Assembly (NCBI GenBank): GCA_963789225.1
Contig: CAWBKD010000014.1
Coordinates: 18,735 to 82,734, forward strand
DNA from: Palsa-504 sp963789225
Lineage (GTDB): Bacteria > Actinomycetota > Actinomycetes > Streptosporangiales > Streptosporangiaceae
Length of the DNA: 64,000 nt
Direction of reading: 5' to 3'
Shown here: piece by piece, positions 31,783 through 40,787 of the stretch
Position numbering within the stretch: position 1 is the first letter of the stretch
Layout of the letters: each line of letters begins with the position of its first letter
Translations under genes and position numbers: made by a program
The notes under the pieces: generated by a model
The model's database searches: none
The model's input: only the letters and a program-made list of their open reading frames with translations
Told to the model about the DNA's origin: nothing

Positions 31783-32406
31783 CTAGCGCCGGGGGCTCCA
31801 GCGCGGGCCGGTCGCCAGCCAGTCCGCGTCCCAGCCGGCTAGCCTGCGCCTGTCCAGCGCCCAGCGGGCCAGTCTGGCTGCGACGATTAGCGCGACGGCG
31901 AGGACCAGGACCGCGAGCCCTTCGGCCAGGGCCACCCGGCCCGCGACCTGGCCGTGCTGCAACGGCGGGTAGGCCAGCTGGCCTACCCGGTCGGTCCACA
32001 CCAGCACGGTGCTGCCCGCCGCCGCCGAACTGCTGGGGACAGGGATCAAGCCGGTACACGGGTGCCCGTCTGGCGCCGTCCACCGTGCGTCCGCCACCGG
32101 GCCGGGCGCCACCCCGTAAAGATCGGCGTTCCAGCTCAGCGGCGCTTGCAGCAGGACCGCGCGAACCTGGTGCACGGCGGAGACCTGCGTGCGCTGTTCC
32201 GCGGTGAACCGAGCGCTGGCCCAGGTCCCGGCCGCATGGGCGGCAAACGGGGCGGCCGCGAGGAACGCGGCGAGCAGCAGGCCAAGCACAGCGGTCTCTA
32301 CCCGGTCGGATGCGCGGCGAAGCGGATTGCGGTCGGGCCGCCGCCCGCGCGCCATCCGGCCCAGCCAGGTGGTCCTCGGCTGTACAGGGGTGTGCCGTGG
32401 CTCCAT
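31783..32406 (-). CDS. Rv1733c-family membrane protein
   Basis: About 207 residues. The N-terminal NPLRRASDRVETAVLGLLLA is the family hallmark. Two helices (about 42-62 and 150-175) enclose a ~85-residue extracytoplasmic domain, and a basic tail ends ADWLATGPRWSPRR. Rv1733c of M. tuberculosis is strongly DosR-induced; its biochemical role is unknown. It is divergent from gap, and the two share a DosR-box-like site. Confidence 0.85.
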   Translation of the reverse strand: MEPRHTPVQPRTTWLGRMARGRRPDRNPLRRASDRVETAVLGLLLAAFLAAAPFAAHAAGTWASARFTAEQRTQVSAVHQVRAVLLQAPLSWNADLYGVAPGPVADARWTAPDGHPCTGLIPVPSSSAAAGSTVLVWTDRVGQLAYPPLQHGQVAGRVALAEGLAVLVLAVALIVAARLARWALDRRRLAGWDADWLATGPRWSPRR

Positions 32407-32526
32407 CGATCTCACCTCACCTGATCGACACGCTCTGCCCTCCCACGATCAGGACCCGGCGTTCGGGCGGCCAGAGGCCGATCTCCCCACATGGCCAGGA
32501 CCTTGTGCCCCCCGATCCCGGCCAAA

Positions 32527-32540
32527 GGGCCAATAGTCCT
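32527..32540. promoter_or_regulatory. DosR-box-like site GGGCC-AATA-GTCCT
   Basis: Eight of ten positions fit. It lies 86 bases before gap and about 120 bases before the divergent Rv1733c-type gene. Confidence 0.45.
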
Positions 32541-32625
32541 GAGGTTAGGTGCCCATTGGCGCTAGCCGCCTTGCGGCCCGTCGGCTCAGGCTGCTGGTGG
32601 AAGCACCAATGAGGAGGAAGCTCAC

Positions 32626-33636
32626 ATGACAACCAGAGTGGGAATCAACGGCTTCGGCCGCATCGGGCGCGCCTTCACGCGTCTGGCGCTGGAGCGCGCC
32701 GACCTGGAGGTGGTGGCGGTCAACGACATCACCGACGCGCGGACCCTGGCGCACCTGCTGGCCTTCGACTCCACCTACGGTCGCCTCGGCCGTCCCGTGG
32801 ACTACACCAGCGATTCGCTGATCGTGGGCGGCAACCCGGCGACGCGGGTCGCGGTGCTGTCAGAGAGAGACCCCGCAGCCATCGACTGGGGGCAGCTCGG
32901 CGCCAACGTCGTCATCGAATCCACCGGCAAGTTCCGCACCCGCGACGCCGCGGCGCTGCACCTGAAGGGCGGCGCGCGGAAGGTCCTCATCTCCGCCCCG
33001 GGCAAGAGCGTCGACCTCACGGTCGTGATCGGGGTCAATGAAGGCGCCTATGACCCGGAACGGCATGACGTGATCTCCAACGCGTCGTGCACCACCAACT
33101 GCGTGGCCCCGATGGCCAAGGTGTTGCACGATACGTTCGGCGTGGAGCACGGCTTCATGACCACGGTGCACGCCTACACCGGGGACCAGATGCTGCTCGA
33201 CGGGCCGCACAAGGATCTGCGGCGCGCCCGCTCCGCGGCGGTCAGCATCGTGCCTACGACCACCGGCGCGGCCCGCGCCACCGGCGAGGTCATCCCCGCC
33301 CTGGCCGGGAAGCTGGACGGAGTGGCCCTCCGCGTCCCGGTGGAGGACGGTTCCCTGACCGACCTCGCCGTCGTGCTGGGCCAGGAGGTCACCGCGGGCG
33401 CGGTCAACGACGCGTTCGCCGCCGCGGCGTCCGGGCCCATGGCGGGCATCCTGCGGTACAGCACCGATCCCATCGTCTCCCGCGACATCATCGGCGACCC
33501 CGCGTCGTGCGTTTTCGACTCGGAGCTGACCCAGGCGTCGGGGACGCTGGTCAAGGCGTTCGGCTGGTACGACAACGAGTGGGGTTACACCTGCCGCCTG
33601 GCCGACCTGGCCGTTCTCGTCGGCAGCCAGCTGTAA
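32626..33636 (+). CDS. gap: Glyceraldehyde-3-phosphate dehydrogenase
   Basis: 336 residues, full family length. NAD-binding GINGFGRIGRAF at the N-terminus; catalytic SNASCTTNC (Cys at about 153); YDNEWGYTCRLADL at the C-terminus. It oxidises glyceraldehyde-3-P to 1,3-bisphosphoglycerate. It lies inside the stress island, apart from a normal gap-pgk-tpi glycolytic operon, and a damaged pgk follows 1.7 kb downstream. It is probably a hypoxia-associated second copy. A strong terminator follows. Confidence 0.93.
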   Translation: MTTRVGINGFGRIGRAFTRLALERADLEVVAVNDITDARTLAHLLAFDSTYGRLGRPVDYTSDSLIVGGNPATRVAVLSERDPAAIDWGQLGANVVIESTGKFRTRDAAALHLKGGARKVLISAPGKSVDLTVVIGVNEGAYDPERHDVISNASCTTNCVAPMAKVLHDTFGVEHGFMTTVHAYTGDQMLLDGPHKDLRRARSAAVSIVPTTTGAARATGEVIPALAGKLDGVALRVPVEDGSLTDLAVVLGQEVTAGAVNDAFAAAASGPMAGILRYSTDPIVSRDIIGDPASCVFDSELTQASGTLVKAFGWYDNEWGYTCRLADLAVLVGSQL

Positions 33637-33651
33637 GCGGCGCGGATAACT

Positions 33652-33685
33652 ACTAGCGGGCCACACCCGGATGTGGCCCGCTAGT
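33652..33685 (+). terminator. Terminator after gap
   Basis: A perfect 14-base stem (33652-33665 with 33672-33685) closes a 6-base loop and is followed by GTTTC. It can serve the convergent gene as well. Confidence 0.85.
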
Positions 33686-33703
33686 GTTTCATCTGACGCC
33701 GTA

Positions 33704-34426
33704 TCACCGGCTCTCGATCCGGCGGCCGGTGATCCTATCCGGGATAATGCGCACGTAGACATCGCGCTCACCGCCGGGCCAGGGCCATATCGTGGCGTCC
33801 TGCCGCAGGTGGCGTAGCTCGGCCGGGTGGGTGACGCGATGTGCTGGCCCGCGTGCCAGCACGCTCCAGCCCTGGCTGAGCGCTTCGTCGAGGCGATCGA
33901 CCTCGAACGCCACCTGTTCGTTGGCGTGACCCTCGATTATGGTGCCCTCGCTGGTCCTGACCACGATCGTGCCCGCCACCACGGCGTAGTTGACCGGGAG
34001 CACGACCGGGCCGGAGCCGGTGCCGAAGGCGATCCGGCCGACGCCGCCCGGCGCGATCAGCCGGTGGCATTCAGTCGGCGTGAGCTTGGTGGTCAGGGGC
34101 GGGTGGGCCAGTCGCGCATGCCCGGCAGGCGTGTCGGAGCCGGCGCCAAGCAGCGCGGCTGGCGTCGTCTGCAACGCGGCGGCGAGCCGGCGCAGCCTGG
34201 CGGCGTCTGGCCTGGCCGGATACCTCTCCAGGTAGGCCAGGTACCGCTGGGTCATCCCGGCCTGCGCGGCCACCTGCGCCTGGCTCAGCCGCAGTTCGGC
34301 CCGCCTGCGGGCAACCCGCTTGCTCAGGTCACCAGGGTCGGGCGGCGATGGCCAGCCCCATGGTTCCTGTCGTTCCGTCCGCTCGGCTCCGTTAGGCACC
34401 TGCCTGGGTATGTAGTGAACGGTCAT
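33704..34426 (-). CDS. XRE helix-turn-helix fused to a PNPOx-like domain
   Basis: 240 residues. The HTH spans about 35-95 (LRLSQAQVAAQAGMTQRYLA) and the PNPOx-like split barrel about 110-238 (LIAPGGVGRIAFGTGSGPVV, GWSVLARGPAHRV, RIIPDRITGRRI). The flavin/F420 barrel could be the redox sensor for the DNA-binding half. It is convergent with gap and divergent from the cNMP-binding gene. Confidence 0.85.
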   Translation of the reverse strand: MTVHYIPRQVPNGAERTERQEPWGWPSPPDPGDLSKRVARRRAELRLSQAQVAAQAGMTQRYLAYLERYPARPDAARLRRLAAALQTTPAALLGAGSDTPAGHARLAHPPLTTKLTPTECHRLIAPGGVGRIAFGTGSGPVVLPVNYAVVAGTIVVRTSEGTIIEGHANEQVAFEVDRLDEALSQGWSVLARGPAHRVTHPAELRHLRQDATIWPWPGGERDVYVRIIPDRITGRRIESR

Positions 34427-34581
34427 CGGGATCGCGGCGTCGCCAGCCCGGCCGGGGCCCGGGTCCCGGGCGCCGCTTCACCTCCTCGGCTCTGTCAGCT
34501 GTCGTGAGGGCTGCCGCCCCGCACAGTGCCAGCCTCAGCCGGCCCGGACTCGGTGGCGAGTGGCCTCCGCCACCTCCGATA

Positions 34582-34595
34582 GGGGCCATGGTCCC
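34582..34595. promoter_or_regulatory. DosR-box-like site GGGGC-CATG-GTCCC
   Basis: Nine of ten positions fit. It lies 86 bases upstream of the cNMP-domain gene (34681) and about 156 bases from the divergent XRE-PNPOx start. Confidence 0.5.
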
Positions 34596-34680
34596 GGCGA
34601 TAGATGACTAACCGCACTTGGCAGGCCGCCGTTGGTCGCGGCAGGCTGAGCCTGACGCAGAAGGCGGGCGGTGATGACCC

Positions 34681-35154
34681 ATGAGCGAGATCACGGCGGC
34701 GGACCTGGCCACGCATCCCTTCCTGCATGGCATGAGCCGCGATCAGCTGGGTGTGCTGGCGGAGACCGCCTGCGAAGTCAGGTTCTCGGCCAGGCACCGG
34801 TTGTTCGAGGATGGCGGCAATGCCACCTGCTTCTGGCTGATCCGATCCGGCCATGTGGCCCTGGACCTGCAAGTGCCGGGGGAGGGCCCGATGGTCATCG
34901 AGACCATCGGGATGGGTGAGCTGCTGGGCTGGTCGTGGCTGTTCGCGCCGTATAAGTGGGCGTTCGGTGCGGTGGCCGTCACCGCCATCGAGGCCTTCGA
35001 ATTCGACGCGGCGGCGGTGCGGGCGGCCTGCGCGGCCGACTGCGCGCTCGGTTACGAGTTCACCCGCCGACTCACCCGGGTCCTCGCCAGCAGGCTCCAG
35101 GCCACTAGGATCAGGCTGCTCGGCCGGTCAGGCCAGACAACGAGCTTGGACTGA
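34681..35154 (+). CDS. Single cyclic-nucleotide-binding-domain protein, no DNA-binding domain
   Basis: 157 residues. The cNMP-type beta barrel spans about 12-120 (FSARHRLFEDGGNATCFWLI, IGMGELLGWSWLFAPYKWAF). The C-terminus is a single long helix (RVLASRLQATRIRLL) with no HTH. Closely related in sequence to the product of 57652-58152 in the hydrogenase operon. Such proteins may act as allosteric partners. The ligand is unknown. Confidence 0.8.
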   Translation: MSEITAADLATHPFLHGMSRDQLGVLAETACEVRFSARHRLFEDGGNATCFWLIRSGHVALDLQVPGEGPMVIETIGMGELLGWSWLFAPYKWAFGAVAVTAIEAFEFDAAAVRAACAADCALGYEFTRRLTRVLASRLQATRIRLLGRSGQTTSLD

Positions 35155-35199
35155 CCTTGAGCTTCTCCCTCGCGCCGGGTCCGTCCGCTGAGTTCGTGA

Positions 35200-35213
35200 C
35201 GGACAAAGGTCCC
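35200..35213. promoter_or_regulatory. DosR-box-like site CGGAC-AAAG-GTCCC
   Basis: Nine of ten positions fit. It lies 113 bases upstream of the pgk relic. Confidence 0.5.
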
Positions 35214-35325
35214 CCGCTGAACGGCCAACGCCTCTGACCGGTGGGTCGCGCCAGCATCAGGCTGGGCCCTGGCTGGGCCCTGGAGCCCGGGAAACCGCCC
35301 GGGTGAGGACCAAGGAGATATTGAG

Positions 35326-36027
35326 ATGATGAAGACGATCGATGACCTGGCCGTCGCCGGCCAGCGCGTGCTCGTGCGCGACGACCTCAACGTGCCGCTC
35401 GACGGTGGTCGCGTCGCCGATGACGGCCGGATCAGGGCGGCCCTCCCGACCCTGGTCGCCGTGCTGGATCGCGACGCCGCGGCGATCGTCTGCGCTCACC
35501 TCGGCCGGCCCGACGGCAAGCCCGACCCGAAGTACTCGCTGGCGCCCGTCGCCCTTCGCCTCGGCGAGCTGCTCGGTCGCGAGGTCAGGTTCGCTGCCGA
35601 CACCGTCGGGCCCGGCGGTGCGAAGGTCGCAGACAAGTTCGACACCATCGGCAGCCTGATCACCGCGGCCGGCACCATCCTCGTCGGCGGCGCCATGGCC
35701 TTCCCCTTCCTCGTCGCCCAGGGCCACAAGGTCGGCACGTCCCTGCTGGACGCCGGCCTGGTCGACGCCGCAGCGGGCTACCTGGAGCAGGCCGATCGGG
35801 CAGGCACGCGGATGGTGCTGCCACCGGACGTCATCGTGGCGGCCGAACGGAGCGCTGACGCGCCGCACCAGGTCGTATCCGCCCACGCGACCCCGGCGGA
35901 CCAGATGGGCCTGGACATCGGCCCGGAATCGGCCGGGCTGTTCGCCGCCAGTATCCGCGGCGCCAGCACGGTCTTCTGGAACGGCCCGATGGGCGTCTTC
36001 GAACTTCCCGCGTTCGCCAGGCGCTAG
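35326..36027 (+). pseudogene. pgk: Phosphoglycerate kinase with an internal in-frame deletion and a lost C-terminus
   Basis: 233 residues against about 390-400 for the family. The start is normal (VLVRDDLNVPLDGG, AHLGRPDGKPDPKYSL). At FAADTVGP the sequence jumps straight to GGAKVADKFDTI, losing roughly 110 residues (the RFxxxEE and DAFGxxHRAH parts of the N-domain). It also stops at WNGPMGVFELPAFARR, so the nucleotide-binding GGGDS/GGGAS region (about 65 residues) is missing. It cannot be an active PGK. The reading frame is otherwise clean, so loss may be recent, or a small binding protein may remain. A broken USP gene follows 24 bases later. Confidence 0.85.
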
Positions 36028-36051
36028 CGCACCGGTCGAAGGAGGATCCAG

Positions 36052-36498
36052 GTGAGCAGCGGACATGATGCAGAGCGCCCGCGCATCGTAGTCGGGGTAG
36101 ATGGCTTCGGGCCGTCCAAGGCCGCCTTGAGATGGGCCATTGACCAGGCGAAACTGACTGGTGCGGTAGTAGAGGCCGTGACCGCCTGGCATATCCCGGT
36201 CGGCACCGGTGGGGTAGCGGCCGCCGACATGCCCGATTACCAGGCGGACGCACGCGCCGTCCTCACCGAGTCGATTGCCGATAGCGGCTCCATCGACAGC
36301 GACGTTGAGATCCGCTGCTACGTCGTCGACGGGCGCGCGGGACAAGGGGTGCTGGCGGACAGGGCCGAGCGCCGGCGCTCGTGGTGGGCTGCCGGGGTCG
36401 CGGCGACCAAGGTCACCGGGAGATGCTGGGATCAGTCGCCCAGTTCTGTGCGACATTATGCGCCTTGCCCGGTGGTCATTATGCGCGGCAAGCACTGA
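36052..36498 (+). pseudogene. Universal stress protein with compensating frameshifts
   Basis: The open frame gives 148 residues. The start (IVVGVDGFGPSKAALRWAID) and end (YAPCPVVIMRGKH) are normal USP. Between about 36367 and 36465 the frame reads nonsense (RRRSWWAAGVAATKVTGRCW), while the neighbouring frame reads the expected VGCRGRGDQGHREMLGSVAQ. Two opposite indels thus replace the ATP-binding G-2x-G-9x-G loop. The protein would be made but would lack nucleotide binding. Confidence 0.75.
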
Positions 36499-36548
36499 CG
36501 CTGGCGGCCGGCCACAAGAAACTGCCTTGGTCGCGGGTGCGACCTGAT

Positions 36549-37778
36549 TTACCCGGCGTGAGCAGGCATCTCCCGGTGCAGGACCAGGAGGAATTCGGCC
36601 GTGCCGTGGTTGGCGAGCGAGCCGAGGAGGCCGTATCCCTTCGGCGTTGCGATGCCCCACTCGGAGAACGTGACGGGGATTGATCCGGCGGCCTGCATCG
36701 CTGACCCGGACCGGCGGCCGGAGATGGTGAAGGTCACCAGCCGCGAGATGCCGTTCATCGCGAGGTATCCGGTGGCCGTCACGGTGATGACCGTTCCCGA
36801 ACTGAAGGCGGGACCAAGCGTTACCGGCTGGGCGAGGGTGAAGGCCGCGGCGGGATGGTCCCTGGTGCCCAGGCTCCGCGCGAACTGCGGCTGCGTCTTG
36901 CCGCTGACCTTGATGTTGGTCAGGCTGACGCGGAACGTCGCGCTGGTGACCCGGTTGCCGGCTATCACGATGGTGCCGGTGACCGCGTTCGTCCTGCCGA
37001 CGACGTCGTTGCTGAAGCCGAGGGCGGTTTCCCTGACCCGGAAGCCAGCGACCGATCCGGAGCCTGCGGCCCACGTGCCGTCAAGCGGGCCCACGGTCGT
37101 GCTGCCGTGTGCCGTCGGCAGCACCAGCGCGGGCGCGGTGGGCTGGAGCTTGACGAAGATCCCGGCGGCCAGGAAGACCACGGCGACGGCCCCTACGGTG
37201 CCGCCCAGAATCCACCGCCACCAATGGCGCTTGCGGGACGGTGCGCTCCGCGTTGCCCCCGCCCGCGTCCGCCGCTTGGAGGCGCGCGCCGACGGGCCGG
37301 CCGGATCCGGTACGACCCGGAAGACGGGATAGCGCGGCGCGATCGCCTCGAAGTCCGCCAACGGCGCGTGCCGGTCGACCGGGATGTGCGGGCGGGCACC
37401 CGGCACCTTCTCGAGGTACCGCCGGATGATCGCGGCGCGCTCGCTGGCCGGCGCCTCGACCAGGCGGCACGGGACGGCACGTCGGCGCCGCAGCACGACC
37501 CGTCCGCTCGCGGCGCGCACGTTCCGGACCCAGTTGCACTGCCCGCCGAGCATCGGCACGAGATACCACTGCCCGTGCCAGTCGGCCATCCCCAGAGGGA
37601 ACCGGGTCACCCGCCCCGAGCGGCGCCCCGCGACCTCGAGGGTTACCCACCGCCTGGGCATCAGTCCCAGCCTGAACACGGCCGCCCACAGCCGCGCGAA
37701 ACGACGCGCCGTGGTGTCGGCCCGGCCTCCGGCGTACATCGCTCGCAGCCGCTCGTCATGCAAAGGCCAGCTAGCCAT
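36549..37778 (-). CDS. F420-dependent nitroreductase-like (DUF385) domain fused through a membrane helix to a YceI-like domain
   Basis: 409 residues. Residues 1-140 resemble the deazaflavin-dependent (Ddn-like) nitroreductase family (VTLEVAGRRSGRVTRFPLGM, YLVPMLGGQCNWVRNVRAAS). A basic linker and one helix (WILGGTVGAVAVVFLAAGIF, about 188-208) follow. Residues 225-400 form a YceI-like lipocalin barrel (GTWAAGSGSVAGFRVRE, HPAAAFTLAQPV, VTFTISGRRSGSAMQ) that would lie outside the membrane. YceI barrels bind polyisoprenoid chains, and Ddn enzymes reduce quinones with F420H2. The fusion suggests a two-sided quinone/isoprenoid enzyme, an inference. It is divergent from a TetR gene. Confidence 0.8.
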   Translation of the reverse strand: MASWPLHDERLRAMYAGGRADTTARRFARLWAAVFRLGLMPRRWVTLEVAGRRSGRVTRFPLGMADWHGQWYLVPMLGGQCNWVRNVRAASGRVVLRRRRAVPCRLVEAPASERAAIIRRYLEKVPGARPHIPVDRHAPLADFEAIAPRYPVFRVVPDPAGPSARASKRRTRAGATRSAPSRKRHWWRWILGGTVGAVAVVFLAAGIFVKLQPTAPALVLPTAHGSTTVGPLDGTWAAGSGSVAGFRVRETALGFSNDVVGRTNAVTGTIVIAGNRVTSATFRVSLTNIKVSGKTQPQFARSLGTRDHPAAAFTLAQPVTLGPAFSSGTVITVTATGYLAMNGISRLVTFTISGRRSGSAMQAAGSIPVTFSEWGIATPKGYGLLGSLANHGTAEFLLVLHREMPAHAG

Positions 37779-37919
37779 CGTGCCCTCCTACCTGCGGCCG
37801 CCGCTCCGTGTGGGCGCGCGCCCTGCACGCGGAGGCCTATCCGTTCGCTGTACAGTTATAAGAATGAGAGATGCCAAACTTGAAACATAGAGTCCTAAGT
37901 CCTAAAGGGAGTGGCAGTG

Positions 37920-38771
37920 ATGATCCATCCGCAGCCGCCCACGGGGCTGGCCAGGCGGCGGCGCCGGCTGTCGGACCAGGAGACCGAGCAGCGGATGCTC
38001 CAGGCGGCCGTGGCCATGGTGAACCGCACCGGCTTGACGGTGAGCCTGGATCACATCGGCCTGGAGGACGTCATCCGTGACGCTGGTGTCTCGCGGAGTG
38101 CCGTGTACCGCCGGTGGCCTTACAAGGATCTGTTCATAAGCGACCTGGTGAAACAGCTAGCCAAGGACGCCACCCCGACGATCGTCACTGATGAGCTGGC
38201 GATGATCAGGCGTATCGCGGCCGAGCACTCCGACTGGCTGGAGACACCCGAGCTCCGGCACGGGCTGGTCATCGAAATGTTCCGCCAGCTGTCCCTCCTG
38301 GACTTCCAGACCCTGTTCGAGTCGGCCGGGTGGCGGACGTACCTGGCCTTGCACGCGACCTTCATGAGCCTGGCCGACGGCGAGCTGCGCGACCAGGTTC
38401 GGCTCACTCTGGCCCAGTCCGAGCGGGAACACCGGGCCCGGGTCGCGCAGGCCTGGGAGCAGCTGGCCGCACTGCTGGGCTACCGGCTGCGTCCTGAGTC
38501 TGGGGTAACGTTCGAGATCATCGCCGCCCTGCTCGATGCCACCATCCGCGGGCTGGTCATCATGGCGCTGTGCACGCCCAGCATCGCCACGCACCGCGCG
38601 CAGGCCAGCCCGTTCGGAGCGGTCGCCAGGGATGAGTGGTCCCTGCCGGCGCTGGGCGTGGGCGGCATCGCGTCCGCGTTCCTCGAGCCCGACCCCGCCG
38701 TCCAATGGGACAGCGACCGGATCGCCGGCGTCCGCCAGGCACTGAGCTGCCTGACGCTCCCGGACGCGTAA
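37920..38771 (+). CDS. TetR/AcrR-family regulator
   Basis: About 283 residues from ATG 37920; AAAGGGA lies 9 bases upstream, better than for the GTG at 37911. The HTH is at about 20-65 (IGLEDVIRDAGVSRSAVYRR). A long ligand-binding helical domain ends SCLTLPDA. It probably controls the divergent DUF385-YceI gene. The leader holds AGTCCTAAGTCCTAA, a short direct repeat. Confidence 0.83.
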   Translation: MIHPQPPTGLARRRRRLSDQETEQRMLQAAVAMVNRTGLTVSLDHIGLEDVIRDAGVSRSAVYRRWPYKDLFISDLVKQLAKDATPTIVTDELAMIRRIAAEHSDWLETPELRHGLVIEMFRQLSLLDFQTLFESAGWRTYLALHATFMSLADGELRDQVRLTLAQSEREHRARVAQAWEQLAALLGYRLRPESGVTFEIIAALLDATIRGLVIMALCTPSIATHRAQASPFGAVARDEWSLPALGVGGIASAFLEPDPAVQWDSDRIAGVRQALSCLTLPDA

Positions 38772-38857
38772 GTCCATCGGTAGCGCCCATGGCCGCGGGC
38801 CGTGCCGCAGCGAACTCGATGTCCGCCGGGCCGAACGGGCAGTGGCGCGTCCCCGCA

Positions 38858-40342
38858 TCAGGTGACGGCAGCCCAGGTGTGGACGGGCTGGCCGGTGGCC
38901 GCGCGGGACAGGTACCAGTCGAGCATCACCGCGAGGGCCTGCTCCCTGGTGCGGCCCCGCTCGGCCGCGGTCAGCGCGGCGCGCTGCCACGCCGCCCCGG
39001 TCTGCCTGGTGGCCGTCCGTGCTCCGATGACCTCGAGCAGGTGATCCGCCTCCGCCGTGGCCACGCCCGCGCGGACCAGGCCCTCACGCGCGGCTGGCAG
39101 GAGTCCGGTCACCAGGTCGGCTGCGGGAAGCGTCACGACCTGATCACCGCGGCCGGTCGGCCAGCTCAGTTCGGCGTCCAAGCCGTACTGGGCCGCGCGG
39201 TAGAAGCCGTGATCGGCGCGCTCGAACGGCAGCGCGTAGGTCCACCGCTGATCCAGGTCGGCCAGCCACAGCGTGAGCCCGATCAGGAAGGCGGCGTTGG
39301 CCATCATGTCCGTCACGGTCGGCCCGGCGGGCAGCGCCCGCATCTCGATCCGCAGATGGCCGCCGGCCGCCGGGTCGTAAATGGCCCGGTTCCAGCGCCA
39401 GACCGTGCCCTGGTGCAGCCTGAGCTCGTCCAGGAGTGGCACGCCGGCCGGGTCGTCCGCGGGCCGGCCGGGTAGATCACCTAGGGAGGGCAGCAGCGGC
39501 TCGTGCAGCCGGACGCTCTCGGCCAGCAGCTCGAGCGCCCCGCCCCGTAGCCACCCGGTACCGAAGGAGGTCCGGGAAGGCCGGCGCCTCGGCCCGTGGC
39601 TGTCGCGGTCCTCGACCGCCTGCTTGAACAGCGCGATCCTGGTCTCCTCCCACAGCCGGTGTCCGAGGAACGTGGGCGAGTTGCCTGCCATCGCGAGCGT
39701 CGGCGCCGTGGCCAGCTGCGCCGCGTTGTACACGCGGGTGAAGTCTGGCGGGGCGACCCGCAGATGGACCTGGAACGAGGTATTCGCCCCTTCCAGGGCA
39801 ATGTGCTCGCTGGTCAGCTCCAGCGGTTCCTCGCCTGCGATCCGGATCTGGATCGGACCCTGGCGGAGCCGTCGCAGGCCGCGGTCCAGGGCGCGGTAGC
39901 GGGCCGCCTCCGTCACGGCGCCGTCGTCAAGGTGCGCCCCGGTTAGCGTGGGCAGCACGCCGATCAGCGCGATCCGGCCCTGTTGCGCCCGGGCCGCGTC
40001 AGCGGTCCGGGCCAGGAGCACGTCCAGCTCGCCGGCCAGGGCGGTGAACGGCTGGCCGGCCAGCGGGACCGGCGAGGAGTTGAGCTCCATGTTGTAGCGG
40101 TTGAGCTCGATGGCGATCCGGGGGTCGGCGGCCCCGGCGCGAACCGCATGATTCAGCGGCAGCGGCTGCCCGATGCGGTCGACGAGGACCAGCTCGAGCT
40201 CGGCGCCGATCGTGACCGGGCCTGCCCCGAAGCCGGGCCGTTCCAGCAGCCGCGTGAACTCGGACAGATTCTGCTCGAGCCGCTCGCGGAACAGGGCGTA
40301 ATCGCGCTCGTCGAACTCGTCCCTGGTGATCTCGGTGCCCAT
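38858..40342 (-). CDS. Glutamate-cysteine ligase family (GCS2/YbdK/EgtA-like) enzyme
   Basis: 494 residues. Active-site features are TIGAELELVLVD (metal/ATP Glu residues), IELNRYNMELNSSPVPLAGQ, NTSFQVHLRV and AGNSPTFLG. The family joins glutamate to an amine or cysteine using ATP. The nearest named relatives make gamma-glutamylcysteine or act on other amines; the product here is not settled. It lies downstream of the Acg and PNPOx genes with 4-base spacing, so it belongs to a DosR-type operon. Confidence 0.8.
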   Translation of the reverse strand: MGTEITRDEFDERDYALFRERLEQNLSEFTRLLERPGFGAGPVTIGAELELVLVDRIGQPLPLNHAVRAGAADPRIAIELNRYNMELNSSPVPLAGQPFTALAGELDVLLARTADAARAQQGRIALIGVLPTLTGAHLDDGAVTEAARYRALDRGLRRLRQGPIQIRIAGEEPLELTSEHIALEGANTSFQVHLRVAPPDFTRVYNAAQLATAPTLAMAGNSPTFLGHRLWEETRIALFKQAVEDRDSHGPRRRPSRTSFGTGWLRGGALELLAESVRLHEPLLPSLGDLPGRPADDPAGVPLLDELRLHQGTVWRWNRAIYDPAAGGHLRIEMRALPAGPTVTDMMANAAFLIGLTLWLADLDQRWTYALPFERADHGFYRAAQYGLDAELSWPTGRGDQVVTLPAADLVTGLLPAAREGLVRAGVATAEADHLLEVIGARTATRQTGAAWQRAALTAAERGRTREQALAVMLDWYLSRAATGQPVHTWAAVT

Positions 40343-40346
40343 GGCC

Positions 40347-40787
40347 TCACCTCGCCACCTCGATCAGCCGGCCGGTCAGCGCAGCGGGCAGCATCCGGAT
40401 GTAGCGGTTCCTGGCTCCCGCCGCCCAGGCCCGCAGCGGCAGTTCGCGCAGCCTCGCCAGCTCGGCTTGGTCGGTCACCTCGGCGACCTCGCCCCGCACC
40501 ACTACGCTCCAGCCGGTGTACGCGCCCGCGTCGGTCCTGTCCACTTCGAAGCAAGCCCGGCTGCCCCGGCACGCAGCGTGCAGCTTGGTTCCCTCTTCGG
40601 TGCGAAATACCACCGTGTGCCGGTCGAGGACGTAGTTCACGGGGAACACGACGGGCCCCCGGTCATCGACGACGGCCAGCCGGCCGAGGTGCTCGTTCGC
40701 CAGCAGCTCGAAGCACTCCGCCCTGGTCAGCTCCCTCAGCCGGCCGGCGGCTCCTGGCCGCGGTTCACCGGCGGCCGGGTCCGGCAT
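40347..40787 (-). CDS. PNPOx-like split-barrel protein
   Basis: About 146 residues from ATG 40787. ELLANEHLGRLAVVDDRGPV, FPVNYVLDRHTVVFRTEEG and GWSVVVRGEVAEV match the group. Its 5' end overlaps the end of the Acg gene, so the two are co-transcribed and translationally linked. Confidence 0.8.
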   Translation of the reverse strand: MPDPAAGEPRPGAAGRLRELTRAECFELLANEHLGRLAVVDDRGPVVFPVNYVLDRHTVVFRTEEGTKLHAACRGSRACFEVDRTDAGAYTGWSVVVRGEVAEVTDQAELARLRELPLRAWAAGARNRYIRMLPAALTGRLIEVAR

